64,000 nt of DNA from Lachnospiraceae bacterium GAM79 (GCA_003584705.1 AP018536.1:496001-560000); one strand, 5' to 3'. Shown: positions 8,929 to 18,707, counted from the stretch's first letter. The notes: generated by a model not told the origin, from the sequence alone. A program made the numbers and translations.

Positions 8929-9067
8929 TTACCGACGGTAATATGGAGAAAGCATAAGACCGGTGTCGCAAACATTTATGAATGAAAAGTGAACACGCCG
9001 GAGACGACAAAGTAGTAAAGCAAGGTATCAGAAACACAATAATGAAATGCATAAGGAGAGTAAAAAC

Positions 9068-9292
9068 ATGTTAGAGAAAGTAGCAGCTATCATCAGAGAA
9101 CAGTTAAACCAGGAGAATGTAGAAATCACGGAGGCGACCCGTTTCAAGGAGGATCTGGAAGTGGACTCCCTGGATCTGTTTGAACTGGTAATGGCGTTTG
9201 AAGAGGAATATGGTGTGTCCATTCCTTCCGAGGAATTGGAAAATATGGCAACAGTAGGTGATGTTATCAGATATATTCAGGAGCATGCGTAA
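9068..9292 (+). CDS. acpP: Acyl carrier protein
   Basis: A 74-residue acidic protein carrying the fatty acyl chain on phosphopantetheine. The attachment serine is in DSLDLFELVMAFEEEYGV (Ser near residue 37). The start at 9068 follows AAGGAG. It is the first gene of the fab operon. A weak GC hairpin (9337-9356) in the gap to fabK may tune expression of acpP relative to the enzymes. Confidence 0.95.
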   Translation: MLEKVAAIIREQLNQENVEITEATRFKEDLEVDSLDLFELVMAFEEEYGVSIPSEELENMATVGDVIRYIQEHA

Positions 9293-9406
9293 GAACGGCA
9301 TATCTGACTGAATGCAAGAATCCGCAGGCATCAAATTCGGGGGCTTTTGACCCCGACATCAGAATATGTAATATAACGCAGAATGACGAGAAGGATCAGA
9401 AAGACA

Positions 9407-10351
9407 ATGAAAACAAAGATCACGGAACTTCTACAAATAGAATATCCCGTTTTCCAGGGCGGTATGGCCTGGGTGGCAGAACATAAGCTGGCGGCAGCGG
9501 TATCGAATGCCGGAGGCTTAGGCATCATCGGTGCCGCTTCCGCTCCGCCTGAGGTTGTCCGGGAGGAAATCCGTAAATGCAAAGAACTGACTGACAAACC
9601 CTTCGGCGTGAATATCATGCTGCTCAATCCCAATGCGGAGGATGTAGCGAAGATCGTCGTGGAAGAAGGGGTAAAAGCGGTAACGACTGGTGCTGGAAAC
9701 CCGGGAAAATTCATGGAGCTGTGGAAGAATGCCGGAGTGAAAGTCATTCCGGTGGTGGCCAGTGTGGCTATGGCGAAGATGATGGAACGGGCCGGCGCAG
9801 ACGCCGTAGTGGCGGAAGGCATGGAGAGCGGCGGACATATCGGTTCCACCACGACCATGGCGCTGGTTCCTCAGGTGGTGGATGCGGTATCGATTCCGGT
9901 GATCGCAGCCGGAGGTATCGCCGATGGCAGAGGCATGGCGGCGGCCTTCATGCTGGGGGCAGAGGGAATCCAGATGGGTACCCGGTTCGTAGCATCCAAG
10001 GAATCCATTGTCCATGAAAATTACAAGAATCAGATCATCAAGGCAAAGGATATCGATTCCGTGGTGACGGGAATGTCTACCGGACATCCGGTGCGTTCTT
10101 TACGTAATCAGATGACCAGGGAGTATCTGAAGCTGGAAAAAGAGAATGCCGATTTCATGGAACTGGAAAAGCTGACGCTGGGATCTCTCAGGAAGGCAGT
10201 GCAGGACGGAGATACCGTAAACGGAACACTGATGGCGGGACAGATTGCAGGCTTGATCCGCAGAGAACAGACCTGCCGTGAGATTATTGAAGAAACAGTG
10301 CAGCAGGCGCAGGAGTGCATAGCGGCACAAGGACAGCATAAAAAAATATAG
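9407..10351 (+). CDS. fabK: Enoyl-ACP reductase II, FabK (FMN-dependent)
   Basis: A 314-residue flavoprotein of the nitronate-monooxygenase-like TIM-barrel fold. It performs the last reduction of each fatty acid elongation cycle with NAD(P)H and FMN. Visible motifs are YPVFQGGMAWVA at the N-terminus, GGLGIIGAAS, the EGMESGGHIG segment and GIQMGTRFVASKES near residue 200. The start at ATG 9407 gives the family's usual N-terminus (MKTKITELLQIEYPVFQGG). Its position right after acpP supports FabK over a true nitronate monooxygenase. FabK enzymes are known to be insensitive to triclosan. Confidence 0.92.
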   Translation: MKTKITELLQIEYPVFQGGMAWVAEHKLAAAVSNAGGLGIIGAASAPPEVVREEIRKCKELTDKPFGVNIMLLNPNAEDVAKIVVEEGVKAVTTGAGNPGKFMELWKNAGVKVIPVVASVAMAKMMERAGADAVVAEGMESGGHIGSTTTMALVPQVVDAVSIPVIAAGGIADGRGMAAAFMLGAEGIQMGTRFVASKESIVHENYKNQIIKAKDIDSVVTGMSTGHPVRSLRNQMTREYLKLEKENADFMELEKLTLGSLRKAVQDGDTVNGTLMAGQIAGLIRREQTCREIIEETVQQAQECIAAQGQHKKI

Positions 10352-10482
10352 CGACAGGTAACCGCTGACAACAGATTTCGAACAGCGACAGGCGGCGTAG
10401 TTATATGGAAAACGGCGCATTATAAAAATGTGCTGTAACCGAGGAGAACAATAGCATCACATAGTAATTAGGAGAGGACAAA

Positions 10483-11469
10483 ATGAGCAGGATCGCATAT
10501 TTATTCCCGGGACAGGGCTCCCAGTACATAGGAATGGGCAAGGAGTTCTATGATACTTACCCGGAAGCACAGGCGGTATGGAAGCTGGCAGACAAGGTGC
10601 TCCAGAATCTGTATTGGCAGGATAAGCGGGAAGCACAGGCGGATAGTGGACATCCGTACTCTATGGAGCAGCTGACTTTTGAGGAAAATCCTTATATCAA
10701 CATTACAGAATATACGCAGATCGCCATGCTGACCATGGAAGTGGCTATTCTGAAAGTATTGGAGGCAAAGGGTCTGAAAGCAGAGATGGCAGCAGGATTA
10801 AGCCTTGGAGAATATGGGGCACTGGCTGCAGCCGGTGTGATGGAGCTGCCGGATCTGTTCCGTATCATCCGGATGCGTGGTATCTATATGCAGGAGGCCT
10901 ATCCGGAAGGCGGAGCCATGACAGCAGTATTGGGACTGGACGGAGATGCTGTGGCAGCAATCTGCGAACGGACAGCAAAAGAAACCGGTAAAGTCGTCTC
11001 CGTAGCAAATTATAATTGCCCGGGACAGATCGTGATCACCGGGGAGGCAGATGCAGTAGAGGCAGCATCGGAAGCGCTGAAGGAAGCAGGCGCAAAACGC
11101 TGTGTACCCTTAAAGGTCAGCGGACCGTTCCATTCAGCCCTGTTAAAAAATGCAGGAGAACAGCTGGCAGAAGAATTGAAAAGCGTCAAGCTGTCAACCC
11201 CTTGGATTCCTTATGTGTCCAACGTTACAGCGGATTATGTGACAGATGCGTCACAGGTTGCGGAACTGCTGAAACAACAGGTATCCAGTCCCGTTCATTT
11301 CACTCAGAGCGTAGAGCGGATGATCGCAGATGGTGTGGATACTTTCATAGAGATCGGTCCGGGGAAGACACTCAGCAGCTTCGTACGGAAAATTGACAGA
11401 AATGTCAAAGTATACAATATCGAGAAACCGGAGGATCTGGACCGGGTGATGGAGGAGCTGGCATGTTGA
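10483..11469 (+). CDS. fabD: Malonyl-CoA:ACP transacylase
   Basis: A 328-residue acyltransferase that loads malonyl onto ACP. Motifs are PGQGSQYIGMG at the N-terminus and the nucleophile elbow GLSLGEY near residue 107 (Leu in place of the His of GHSLG, a common clostridial variant). The catalytic His is in GPFHSALL, and the C-terminal EIGPGKTLSSF follows. AGGAGAGG precedes the ATG. Its last 7 bp overlap the start of fabG. Confidence 0.95.
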   Translation: MSRIAYLFPGQGSQYIGMGKEFYDTYPEAQAVWKLADKVLQNLYWQDKREAQADSGHPYSMEQLTFEENPYINITEYTQIAMLTMEVAILKVLEAKGLKAEMAAGLSLGEYGALAAAGVMELPDLFRIIRMRGIYMQEAYPEGGAMTAVLGLDGDAVAAICERTAKETGKVVSVANYNCPGQIVITGEADAVEAASEALKEAGAKRCVPLKVSGPFHSALLKNAGEQLAEELKSVKLSTPWIPYVSNVTADYVTDASQVAELLKQQVSSPVHFTQSVERMIADGVDTFIEIGPGKTLSSFVRKIDRNVKVYNIEKPEDLDRVMEELAC

Positions 11470-12218
11470 CAGGAAAAAGTCTGACAGGACGAGTTGCTAT
11501 TGTCACAGGGGCCTCACGAGGCATCGGAAAAGCAGTGGCACAGGCACTGGCAGCAGAAGGAGCCACGGTGATCATTAATTATAACGGCTCTGCAGAGGCG
11601 GCGGAAGCAGTGGCGGAGGACATCCGAAGCCAAGGCGGCATGGCGGAGGCTGTGAAATGCAATGTTGCAGATTTTACAGAGAGTGAAGCCTTTGTAAAGG
11701 CAGTAACAGAGAAATACGGCAGAGTTGACATCCTTGTCAATAACGCCGGGATCACACGGGACAATCTGATCGTGCGGATGACGGAAGAAGAATTCAATGC
11801 AGTCCTGGATACGAACCTGAAAGGCGCATTTCACATGATCCGGCATCTGACGAAGACCTTTATGAAGCAGAGATATGGGAAAATCATCAATATCTCTTCT
11901 GTCAGTGGCATCGCCGGAAATGCAGGGCAGGCTAATTATTCTGCCTCCAAAGCGGGACTGATCGGTCTGACGAAAAGTGTAGCGAGAGAACTGGCATCCA
12001 GGAATGTCTGTGTGAATGCCGTGGCACCCGGATTTATCCGGACAGATATGACAGATAAGCTTCCGGAGGCGGTACAGGATAATGCGGTTGGACAGATCCC
12101 GCTTAAGAAAATGGGAAGACCGGAGGATGTTGCACAGGCGGTTCTGTTCCTGGCAGGAGATGCCTCGGACTATATTACCGGCCAGGTGCTGTGCGTGGAC
12201 GGCGGTATGGCAATGTAA
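11463..12218 (+). CDS. fabG: 3-oxoacyl-ACP reductase
   Basis: A 251-residue short-chain dehydrogenase that reduces 3-oxoacyl-ACP with NADPH. The cofactor motif TGASRGIGKA is near residue 15, and NNAGITRDN follows. The catalytic Ser-Tyr-Lys set is complete (ISSVSG, YSASK), and the C-terminal ITGQVLCVDGGMAM is typical of FabG. The ATG lies within the end of fabD (ATGTTGA), so translation is probably coupled. Confidence 0.95.
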   Translation: MLTGKSLTGRVAIVTGASRGIGKAVAQALAAEGATVIINYNGSAEAAEAVAEDIRSQGGMAEAVKCNVADFTESEAFVKAVTEKYGRVDILVNNAGITRDNLIVRMTEEEFNAVLDTNLKGAFHMIRHLTKTFMKQRYGKIINISSVSGIAGNAGQANYSASKAGLIGLTKSVARELASRNVCVNAVAPGFIRTDMTDKLPEAVQDNAVGQIPLKKMGRPEDVAQAVLFLAGDASDYITGQVLCVDGGMAM

Positions 12219-12316
12219 AAAATACCTCCGGCAACAGGAAAGCAGAATAGAAAATATGTCCGCTAACAGTACAGCAGGATAGAAAATAAGTCAGGATGCG
12301 AGGGAGTATATCACGT

Positions 12317-13558
12317 ATGGGTAAAAATAGAAGAGTTGTAGTAACAGGCATGGGAGCTATCACTCCGATTGGAAACAGCGTAGAGGAATTCTGGAATGGT
12401 ATCAAAGAGGGCAAGACCGGATTCGGTCCTATCACCTATTTTGATACTGCGGATTACCGTTGTAAGCTGGCGGCGGAAGTGAAGGATTTTGATCCCGCAC
12501 AATATATGGACAAAAAATCCGCCCGCAGAATGGAGCAGTTCTGCCAGTTCGCTGTAGCGGCTGCCGGACAGGCGATCACGGATGCGGGTCTTACTATGGA
12601 ACAGGAAGATCCTTATATGGTGGGCTGCAGTGTAGGAAGCGGCATCGGAAGCTTACAGGCCATGGAGCGGGAATATGACCGCCTGAAGGAAAAAGGCCCC
12701 GGCAGGGTAGGCCCCATGCTGGTGCCTCTGATGATCTCCAATATGGCAGCAGGCAATGTCAGCATTGCCTATGGGCTGAAGGGCAAGAGCCTGAACGTGG
12801 TCACTGCCTGTGCAACCGGTACACATTCCATCGGAGAAGCATACCGTACGATCCAGTACGGTGATGCGGATGTAATGATAGCGGGAGGAACGGAAAGCTC
12901 CATTACCCCCATTGGAATTGCCGGATTTTCGGCACTGACAGCGCTGTCATTTAGTGAGGATCCGGAACGGGCATCCATTCCTTTTGACAAGGAGAGAAAC
13001 GGCTTCGTCATGGGAGAGGGTTCCGCTATCGTGGTACTGGAAGAGCTGGAGCATGCAAAGAGGCGCGGGGCGAAGATCTATGCGGAACTGACCGGCTACG
13101 GCTGTTCTTCGGATGCTTATCATATTACATCCCCTGCGGAGGATGGCAGCGGAGCAGCCACCGCCATGCTGAATGCCTTAAAAGACGGTGGTGTGGCACC
13201 GGAAGAGCTTACCTATATCAATGCCCATGGAACCAGCACCCATCATAATGACCTGTTCGAGACCAGAGCGATCAAGCTGGCATTTGGAGAACATGCATAT
13301 GACATGAAGATCAATTCCACCAAATCCATGGTGGGACATCTTTTAGGAGCAGCAGGTGCAGTGGAGTTTGTCACCTGCGTAAAAGAAATTCAGGAAGGCT
13401 ATATCCACCGCACCGTGGGACTGCGTGAGACGGAGGAGGAACTTGATCTGAATTACTGCCGGGACAGCTACAAAGAAGAGGTGCCCTATGCATTGACCAA
13501 TTCGTTGGGCTTCGGCGGACATAATGCGAGTCTGTTGTTGAAGAAGTACACAGAATAA
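12317..13558 (+). CDS. fabF: 3-oxoacyl-ACP synthase II
   Basis: A 413-residue elongating condensing enzyme. Catalytic Cys is in VVTACATGTHSIGEA (near residue 163). The two active-site histidines are in NAHGTSTHHND and KSMVGHLLGAAGA. I use ATG 12317 (MGKNRRVVVTGMGAITPIG) preceded by AGGGAG; an in-frame ATG at 12296 would add seven residues with no family support. In many firmicute operons accB follows fabF, but here only 107 bp separate it from fabZ. Confidence 0.95.
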   Translation: MGKNRRVVVTGMGAITPIGNSVEEFWNGIKEGKTGFGPITYFDTADYRCKLAAEVKDFDPAQYMDKKSARRMEQFCQFAVAAAGQAITDAGLTMEQEDPYMVGCSVGSGIGSLQAMEREYDRLKEKGPGRVGPMLVPLMISNMAAGNVSIAYGLKGKSLNVVTACATGTHSIGEAYRTIQYGDADVMIAGGTESSITPIGIAGFSALTALSFSEDPERASIPFDKERNGFVMGEGSAIVVLEELEHAKRRGAKIYAELTGYGCSSDAYHITSPAEDGSGAATAMLNALKDGGVAPEELTYINAHGTSTHHNDLFETRAIKLAFGEHAYDMKINSTKSMVGHLLGAAGAVEFVTCVKEIQEGYIHRTVGLRETEEELDLNYCRDSYKEEVPYALTNSLGFGGHNASLLLKKYTE

Positions 13559-13665
13559 CCGCAGCAGATGTTCAGGACACAGGATAGAAGGCAGAGCATC
13601 AACGAGGACGATTGCACAATGCGAGGAAGTAGTTGATACGACAGCATTCGCGGAACGGAGGAACA

Positions 13666-14094
13666 ATGTCAGTTTATAATACACAGGAAATCATGGAGAT
13701 TCTGCCCCACAGACATCCATTTCTGCTGATCGATACGATCGAGGAGCTGGAGCCCGGTGTGCGGGCAGTGGGACGAAAAAATGTGACCTTTAACGAACCG
13801 TATTTTGCCGGGCATTTTCCGGGGAACCCGGTGATGCCGGGCGTGTTGATCATGGAAGCACTGGCACAGACAGGGGCTGTAGCAATTCTGTCTCTGCCGG
13901 AGCATCGTGGTAAGACCGCTTATTTTGCAGGAATCGACAAGGCAAAATTCAAACAGATGGTGCGCCCCGGAGACACCCTGGAGCTGGAGACCACCATTAT
14001 CCGCAGTAAGGGACCGGTGGGTGTCGGGGAAGCGATCGCCAAGGTAAACGGAAAACTGGCGGCGAAAGCAGAGCTTACCTTTGCGTTAAAATAA
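13666..14094 (+). CDS. fabZ: 3-hydroxyacyl-ACP dehydratase
   Basis: A 142-residue hot-dog fold enzyme that dehydrates 3-hydroxyacyl-[16 protein letters not shown] contains the catalytic His, and [20 protein letters not shown] contains the catalytic Glu and the fold's hallmark. The start at 13666 follows CGGAGGA; longer in-frame starts have no ribosome binding site. No fabA, fabM or second fabZ is in the cluster, so how double bonds are introduced is not visible here. Confidence 0.95.
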   Translation: MSVYNTQEIMEILPHRHPFLLIDTIEELEPGVRAVGRKNVTFNEPYFAGHFPGNPVMPGVLIMEALAQTGAVAILSLPEHRGKTAYFAGIDKAKFKQMVRPGDTLELETTIIRSKGPVGVGEAIAKVNGKLAAKAELTFALK

Positions 14095-14167
14095 GAATAA
14101 TCTGCGGAAGTGATTTTTTATGAGCGGGACAGAGAGATAAAAGTGACGCAGAATAAGAGGTGCAGGT

Positions 14168-15823
14168 ATGGGAAGTGTAGATACAGAAACAGAGATCAAA
14201 TGCCCGAAATGTAAGAAAATGATAAACAGAGACCGGGCAGCGAAAAATAAATATGTCTGCTATGAGTGTGGTTATTATTTCCGGGTGAAGACCCACAACC
14301 GGATCCGCATGGTGGCAGACCGGAAAAGCTTTCGGCCCTGGTTCGAGGAGATAGAAGAGAGCAATCCATTGAAATATGAGGGCTATGAAGAAAAGCTGTC
14401 GGAGGCCAGGGAAAAATCCGGCGTAAAAGAAGCTGTGACCGTAGGTGAATGCGAGATCTACGGGGAAAAGGCTGTGATCGGCATCTGCGAATCCAAATTT
14501 ATGATGGGCAGTATGGGTCATGTGGTCGGCGAGAAAGTCACCCAGGCAATTGAAAAGGCGACAGAATTGCGGCTGCCTGTATTTTTGTTCTGCTGTTCCG
14601 GCGGTGCGAGAATGCAGGAGGGAATCGTGTCACTGATGCAGATGGCAAAAACCTCCGCAGCGATCAAACGGCATGGAGAAGCAGGACTTCTCTATGCGAC
14701 TATTTTGACAGATCCCACTACAGGTGGTGTAACGGCCAGTTTTGCCATGCTGGGAGATGTGATCATGGCGGAACCGGGAGCCTTGATCGGCTTCGCAGGA
14801 CCGAGAGTTATTAAGCAGACTCTGGGACAGCGCCTCCCTGATGGCTTCCAGACAGCGGAATTTTTGCAGGAGCATGGTTTTGTGGACGGTATCGTCCGCC
14901 GGGAGAATCTGAAGAAGACCTTATATTTCCTGATCACGACGCATCGGTGCAGTGAGGGGAATTATGCGGATTTTAAGAAAAATTTTGACTTCCATTTTGA
15001 ACCTACGGAGATCGTGAAGGAACGGTCAATACTGACACTCCCCAGAACGGCATGGGAAAAGGTCAAGACCGTCCGGAGAGTGGACAGACCGGCAGCGACC
15101 GACTATATTCCCTACATTTTCGATTATGTAGTGGAGGCTCACGGCGACCGTTATTATGGGGATGATAAAGCACTGGTAGGTGCGGTGGCATTCCTGGACG
15201 GGCAGCCGGTGACAGTGCTGGCAGATGTGAAGGGCAAGGATTTTGCGGAGTGTGCCAGACGCAATTACGGTATGCCCATGCCGGAGGGGTATCGTAAGGC
15301 ACTGCGTCTGATGAAGCAGGCGGAGAAATTCAACCGACCCATTATCAGCTTTGTAAATACGCCGGGAGCTTTCTGCGGCGTGGAGGCGGAGGAGAGAGGC
15401 CAGGGCGAGGCCATTGCCCGGAATCTGCTGGAGATGTCAGCCTTAAAAGTACCGGTATTGTGCATCCTTATCGGAGAAGGAGGCAGCGGCGGGGCACTGG
15501 CTACAGCGGTAGGCAATGAGGTATGGATGATGGAAAATGCCACATACTCGATCCTGTCTCCCGAAGGCTTTGCTTCTATATTATGGAAGGATGCTGACCG
15601 TGCCAGAGAAGCCAGTGAGGTCATGAATATTACATCCGAGGATCTGAAACGCCTCGGTGTGATCGAGCGGATCGTACCGGAATACGGCGGGGCAGACCAA
15701 AGTACCGTGGAAGCCATAGGCGGGTATCTCAAGGAACATATCAAGGAATTTCTGCAAAAATATACCGGCATGACCGGTGAACAAATCGCAGAGGAACGTT
15801 ATGAAAGGTTCCGCAAGTATTAA
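14168..15823 (+). CDS. accDA: Acetyl-CoA carboxylase carboxyltransferase, beta-alpha fusion
   Basis: A 551-residue fusion of the two carboxyltransferase subunits, which move the carboxyl group from carboxybiotin to acetyl-CoA. Residues 1 to about 265 are AccD: an N-terminal zinc ribbon (CPKCKK near residue 14, CYECGYYF near 36) and the oxyanion segment [11 protein letters not shown] near residue 145. From about 285 to the end is AccA, with [20 protein letters not shown] and [12 protein letters not shown]. Other bacteria encode the two as separate genes; a fused form gives fixed 1:1 stoichiometry. The biotin carrier and biotin carboxylase genes are absent from this cluster. Confidence 0.93.
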   Translation: MGSVDTETEIKCPKCKKMINRDRAAKNKYVCYECGYYFRVKTHNRIRMVADRKSFRPWFEEIEESNPLKYEGYEEKLSEAREKSGVKEAVTVGECEIYGEKAVIGICESKFMMGSMGHVVGEKVTQAIEKATELRLPVFLFCCSGGARMQEGIVSLMQMAKTSAAIKRHGEAGLLYATILTDPTTGGVTASFAMLGDVIMAEPGALIGFAGPRVIKQTLGQRLPDGFQTAEFLQEHGFVDGIVRRENLKKTLYFLITTHRCSEGNYADFKKNFDFHFEPTEIVKERSILTLPRTAWEKVKTVRRVDRPAATDYIPYIFDYVVEAHGDRYYGDDKALVGAVAFLDGQPVTVLADVKGKDFAECARRNYGMPMPEGYRKALRLMKQAEKFNRPIISFVNTPGAFCGVEAEERGQGEAIARNLLEMSALKVPVLCILIGEGGSGGALATAVGNEVWMMENATYSILSPEGFASILWKDADRAREASEVMNITSEDLKRLGVIERIVPEYGGADQSTVEAIGGYLKEHIKEFLQKYTGMTGEQIAEERYERFRKY

Positions 15824-15847
15824 AGCGGTAACGAGAGGTGATGTGGG

Positions 15848-16909
15848 ATGAAGCACGGAAAAATGATCCTGGGGGAATTACATGCAGATATTCCCGTGAT
15901 CCAGGGAGGCATGGGTGTGGGAATCAGTCTGTCCGGGCTGGCCGGAGCAGTGGCAGCTGCCGGTGGGATCGGCATCATTTCTACTGCCCAGATCGGTTTC
16001 CGGGAGCCGGATTTTGACAGAGATCCCATCGCCTGTAATCTGCGCACTATCGGAAAAGAAATAGAAAAAGCAAGGCAGATCGCAAAAGGCGGTATCGTCG
16101 GTGTCAATATCATGGTGGCAACGCAACACTACGAGGATTATGTCAGGGCAGCAGTGCAGGCTGGTACAGACTGCATTATCTCCGGTGCGGGCTTGCCGCT
16201 GGATCTGCCCGGAGTTGTGGCAGAGACGGAAAACGGAATGCCCGGGCGCAGCCACCGGACGATGTTAGCGCCGATCGTGTCGAGCCCCCGTGCCCTGTCG
16301 GTCGTCACGAAATACTGGATGAAAAAATACGACAGAAAGCCGGACTTTATCGTGGCAGAGGGACCGTTGGCAGGAGGTCATCTGGGATTTAAACGGGAAG
16401 AACTGGATGCTTACACACCGGAGAACTATGAGAGAGAACTTACGGCAATGATCCGGCAGGCAGCAGAACTGGGAATTCCACTGATTGCAGCAGGAGGTAT
16501 TTATGACCGGAGAGATCTGGAGCACTGCCTGTCCCTCGGGGCTGCGGGGGTACAGCTGGGAACCCGGTTCGTGACCACAGAGGAATGTGATGCGGCGGAG
16601 GCGTACAAGCAGGAGTATCTCCGGGCGCAGAAAGAAGATATTGTTATTGTGAAAAGCCCGGTGGGAATGCCCGGCAGAGCTATACAGAATGCTTTTCTGG
16701 AAAAGGTGGCGGCCGGGGAACGGTTTATGACCGGATGCAGACATTGCATTAAGACCTGCGATCCGAAGACAGCACCGTATTGCATCACCCGAGCGTTGAT
16801 CAATGCGGCAACGGGAGATGTGGATAACGGACTGTTGTTCTGTGGCAGCAATGCCTGGCGGGCGCAGAAAATAGAAAGAACAGTGGATATCATGGAGGAA
16901 ATGGCGTGA
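15848..16909 (+). CDS. FabK-like / nitronate monooxygenase-family flavoprotein with C-terminal Cys cluster
   Basis: A 353-residue NPD-type TIM barrel (IPVIQGGMGVGISLSGLAG, GPLAGGHLGF, AAGGIYDRRDLEHCLSLG, GVQLGTRFVTTEEC). It is related to FabK but distinct: it has an insertion after the first strand (AQIGFREPDFDRDPIACN) and a C-terminal cysteine group, CRHCIKTCDPKTAPYC, near residues 298-313. It lies between accDA and fabH and overlaps the fabH start by 4 bp, so it belongs to the operon. It may be an alternative enoyl reductase or act on oxidised acyl intermediates. The exact reaction is unknown. Confidence 0.8.
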   Translation: MKHGKMILGELHADIPVIQGGMGVGISLSGLAGAVAAAGGIGIISTAQIGFREPDFDRDPIACNLRTIGKEIEKARQIAKGGIVGVNIMVATQHYEDYVRAAVQAGTDCIISGAGLPLDLPGVVAETENGMPGRSHRTMLAPIVSSPRALSVVTKYWMKKYDRKPDFIVAEGPLAGGHLGFKREELDAYTPENYERELTAMIRQAAELGIPLIAAGGIYDRRDLEHCLSLGAAGVQLGTRFVTTEECDAAEAYKQEYLRAQKEDIVIVKSPVGMPGRAIQNAFLEKVAAGERFMTGCRHCIKTCDPKTAPYCITRALINAATGDVDNGLLFCGSNAWRAQKIERTVDIMEEMA

Positions 16910-17994
16910 GGACCATAAGAATCACCGGAACCGGAAGTGCGCTTCCGGGGAGGATCGTTACAAATAAAGAATTGGAGCAGATGGTAGAAACCTCGGATGA
17001 ATGGATCCGGGAGAGAACCGGTATCGGTGAGCGTCATGTGTCTGTGGGCGAAACGGTTGTGACACTTGCGTCAGAAGCAGCCCGTAAAGCGTTGGAACAG
17101 GCAGGAAAAAGAGCGGAAGAGATTGATCTGATCCTGGTGGCAACCTGTTCTCCGGAACAGTATCTGCCCTGCTGTGCCTGCCAGGTACAGGCAGCTGTCG
17201 GCGCGGTGAATGCTTTGGCTTTTGATGTGAATGCGGCCTGTTCCGGATTTTTATTTGCCCTGAATACTGCGGATGCTTATCTGCGGACGGGACTTGCGGA
17301 AAATGCGCTGGTCATCGGCAGCGAGGTTTTGTCCAAGCTGGTGGACTGGACGGACCGGGGCAGCTGCATCCTGTTCGGAGACGGTGCCGGAGCGGTAGTT
17401 GTAGAGAGATGCAGGACGGAGTCCCGGGCGGTGGAATACAGTAACGCTTTGCCGGAGACAGGGAAAGGGATGCAGGAGACGGCGGAGGAGAAACGGATAC
17501 CGCCAGCAGGCATTCTGGGCCGGGCACTGCACTCCGACGGCACCGGCGGTGGAGTCCTGCAATGTGGAGCGAGAGAATTGACAACCCCGTATGCAAGGGC
17601 TTCGGCGGCAAAAACGGATCAAAAACAGCAGACGGATGACAGAGAACATTATATTCAGATGGATGGACAGGAAGTGTACCGGTTCGCCACCAGACGGGTG
17701 CCGCAGTGCATCGAGGAAGCACTGTCAGATGCCGGACTTGCTGTGCCGGATATTGATATGTTCGTATTGCATCAGGCCAACGCACGTATTATTGATGCAG
17801 TGGCGAAACGCCTTCATGCGGATCGTGAAAAATTTCCTACAAATCTGGAGAGGGTAGGCAATCTGTCCTCTGCCTCCATTCCGGTGTTGCTGGATGAACT
17901 GCACAGGCAGGGAAAGCTGCACCGCGGTGACCGCATCGTTCTGGCGGGATTCGGCGCCGGGCTTACGATTGGGGCTTGCGTGATGACCTGGTAG
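16906..17994 (+). CDS. fabH: 3-oxoacyl-ACP synthase III
   Basis: This enzyme starts fatty acid synthesis by condensing acyl-CoA with malonyl-ACP. GTG start at 16906, overlapping the upstream stop (GTGA), after GGAGGAA. Catalytic Cys is in NAACSGFLFAL (near residue 112), His in LHQANARII and Asn in GNLSSASIPVLL. At 362 residues it is about 40 longer than usual. The extra residues form two hydrophilic insertions, at about residues 171-205 and 228-242, around the GADGSGG-equivalent DGTGGGVL. The catalytic set is intact, so the insertions are probably surface loops. Confidence 0.92.
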   Translation: MRTIRITGTGSALPGRIVTNKELEQMVETSDEWIRERTGIGERHVSVGETVVTLASEAARKALEQAGKRAEEIDLILVATCSPEQYLPCCACQVQAAVGAVNALAFDVNAACSGFLFALNTADAYLRTGLAENALVIGSEVLSKLVDWTDRGSCILFGDGAGAVVVERCRTESRAVEYSNALPETGKGMQETAEEKRIPPAGILGRALHSDGTGGGVLQCGARELTTPYARASAAKTDQKQQTDDREHYIQMDGQEVYRFATRRVPQCIEEALSDAGLAVPDIDMFVLHQANARIIDAVAKRLHADREKFPTNLERVGNLSSASIPVLLDELHRQGKLHRGDRIVLAGFGAGLTIGACVMTW

Positions 17995-18109
17995 ACGGTA
18001 TACTGAAAATGATTCGAAGGGCAGGAAGCCCTCGGATATGCGTCCGAGAAGGCAGCTTCGAAGGATCGCGGCATACGACAGAGAAATTCCAGATATCGTA
18101 GAGGAAACT

Positions 18110-18559
18110 ATGGGAAAAAGCAACAACCGGATGCTGAACGAATTGCTGGTGAATCTGTTCCATAACGTGATGGACGCAGAGGCAAAGGCGGTCATAACAG
18201 ACGAATTCAAGGATATTACAAATAATGACATACACATTCTGGAGGCTATCGGTATCGAGGAACCCAAGAGCATGTCCAGGATTGCCGGGGAACTGCATGT
18301 CACCGTGGGAACCCTGACCACGAATATGAACAGTCTGGAGAGAAAAGGATATCTCACCCGCAACCGCAGCACCAGAGATAAACGTGTAGTGCTGGTGACC
18401 CTGACAGAGAAGGGGAGAAAAGCTTTTTTCCATCACAGAGATTTCCACAGGAAAATGATCCATACGATCATTCGGGATCTGGACGAGGAAGAAATGAAGA
18501 CATTGATCAAATGTCTGGGAAAACTGGATATATTTTTCAGAGAAGGCAACGAGGAGTGA
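18110..18559 (+). CDS. fabT: MarR-family regulator of fatty acid synthesis, FabT
   Basis: A 149-residue winged-helix MarR protein. The recognition segment is MSRIAGELHVTVGTLTTNMN, followed by the wing LTRNRSTRDKRVVLVTLTEKG. The start is ATG 18110 after AGAGGAAA. In streptococci FabT represses fab genes when bound to long-chain acyl-ACP; there the gene is first in the operon, here it is last. The FabT-like palindrome at 8906-8928 is the matching site. Assignment rests on family, position and the site together. Confidence 0.87.
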   Translation: MGKSNNRMLNELLVNLFHNVMDAEAKAVITDEFKDITNNDIHILEAIGIEEPKSMSRIAGELHVTVGTLTTNMNSLERKGYLTRNRSTRDKRVVLVTLTEKGRKAFFHHRDFHRKMIHTIIRDLDEEEMKTLIKCLGKLDIFFREGNEE

Positions 18560-18584
18560 CCGGAGAGATCCGGTCACTCTTTTT
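18554..18584 (+). terminator. Terminator of the fab operon
   Basis: The stem gagtgaccgga / tccggtcactc has a GAGA loop and is followed by five T residues. It begins within the fabT stop codon. Confidence 0.95.
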
Positions 18585-18677
18585 GCGTATACGATGAGCC
18601 AGCCTGCTCGATTTTGCGGTGGGCGCACTTGTTTAACAAAATTTTATAAAAATATGAGACGAATCGTATGGAAAATA

Positions 18678-18707
18678 TTGACGGTGCCTTTGCTTTTTTG
18701 GTATAAT
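18678..18707 (+). promoter_or_regulatory. Promoter of the surface protein gene
   Basis: TTGACG (18678-18683), an 18-bp spacer and a perfect TATAAT (18702-18707), about 100 bp before the start codon. Confidence 0.75.
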
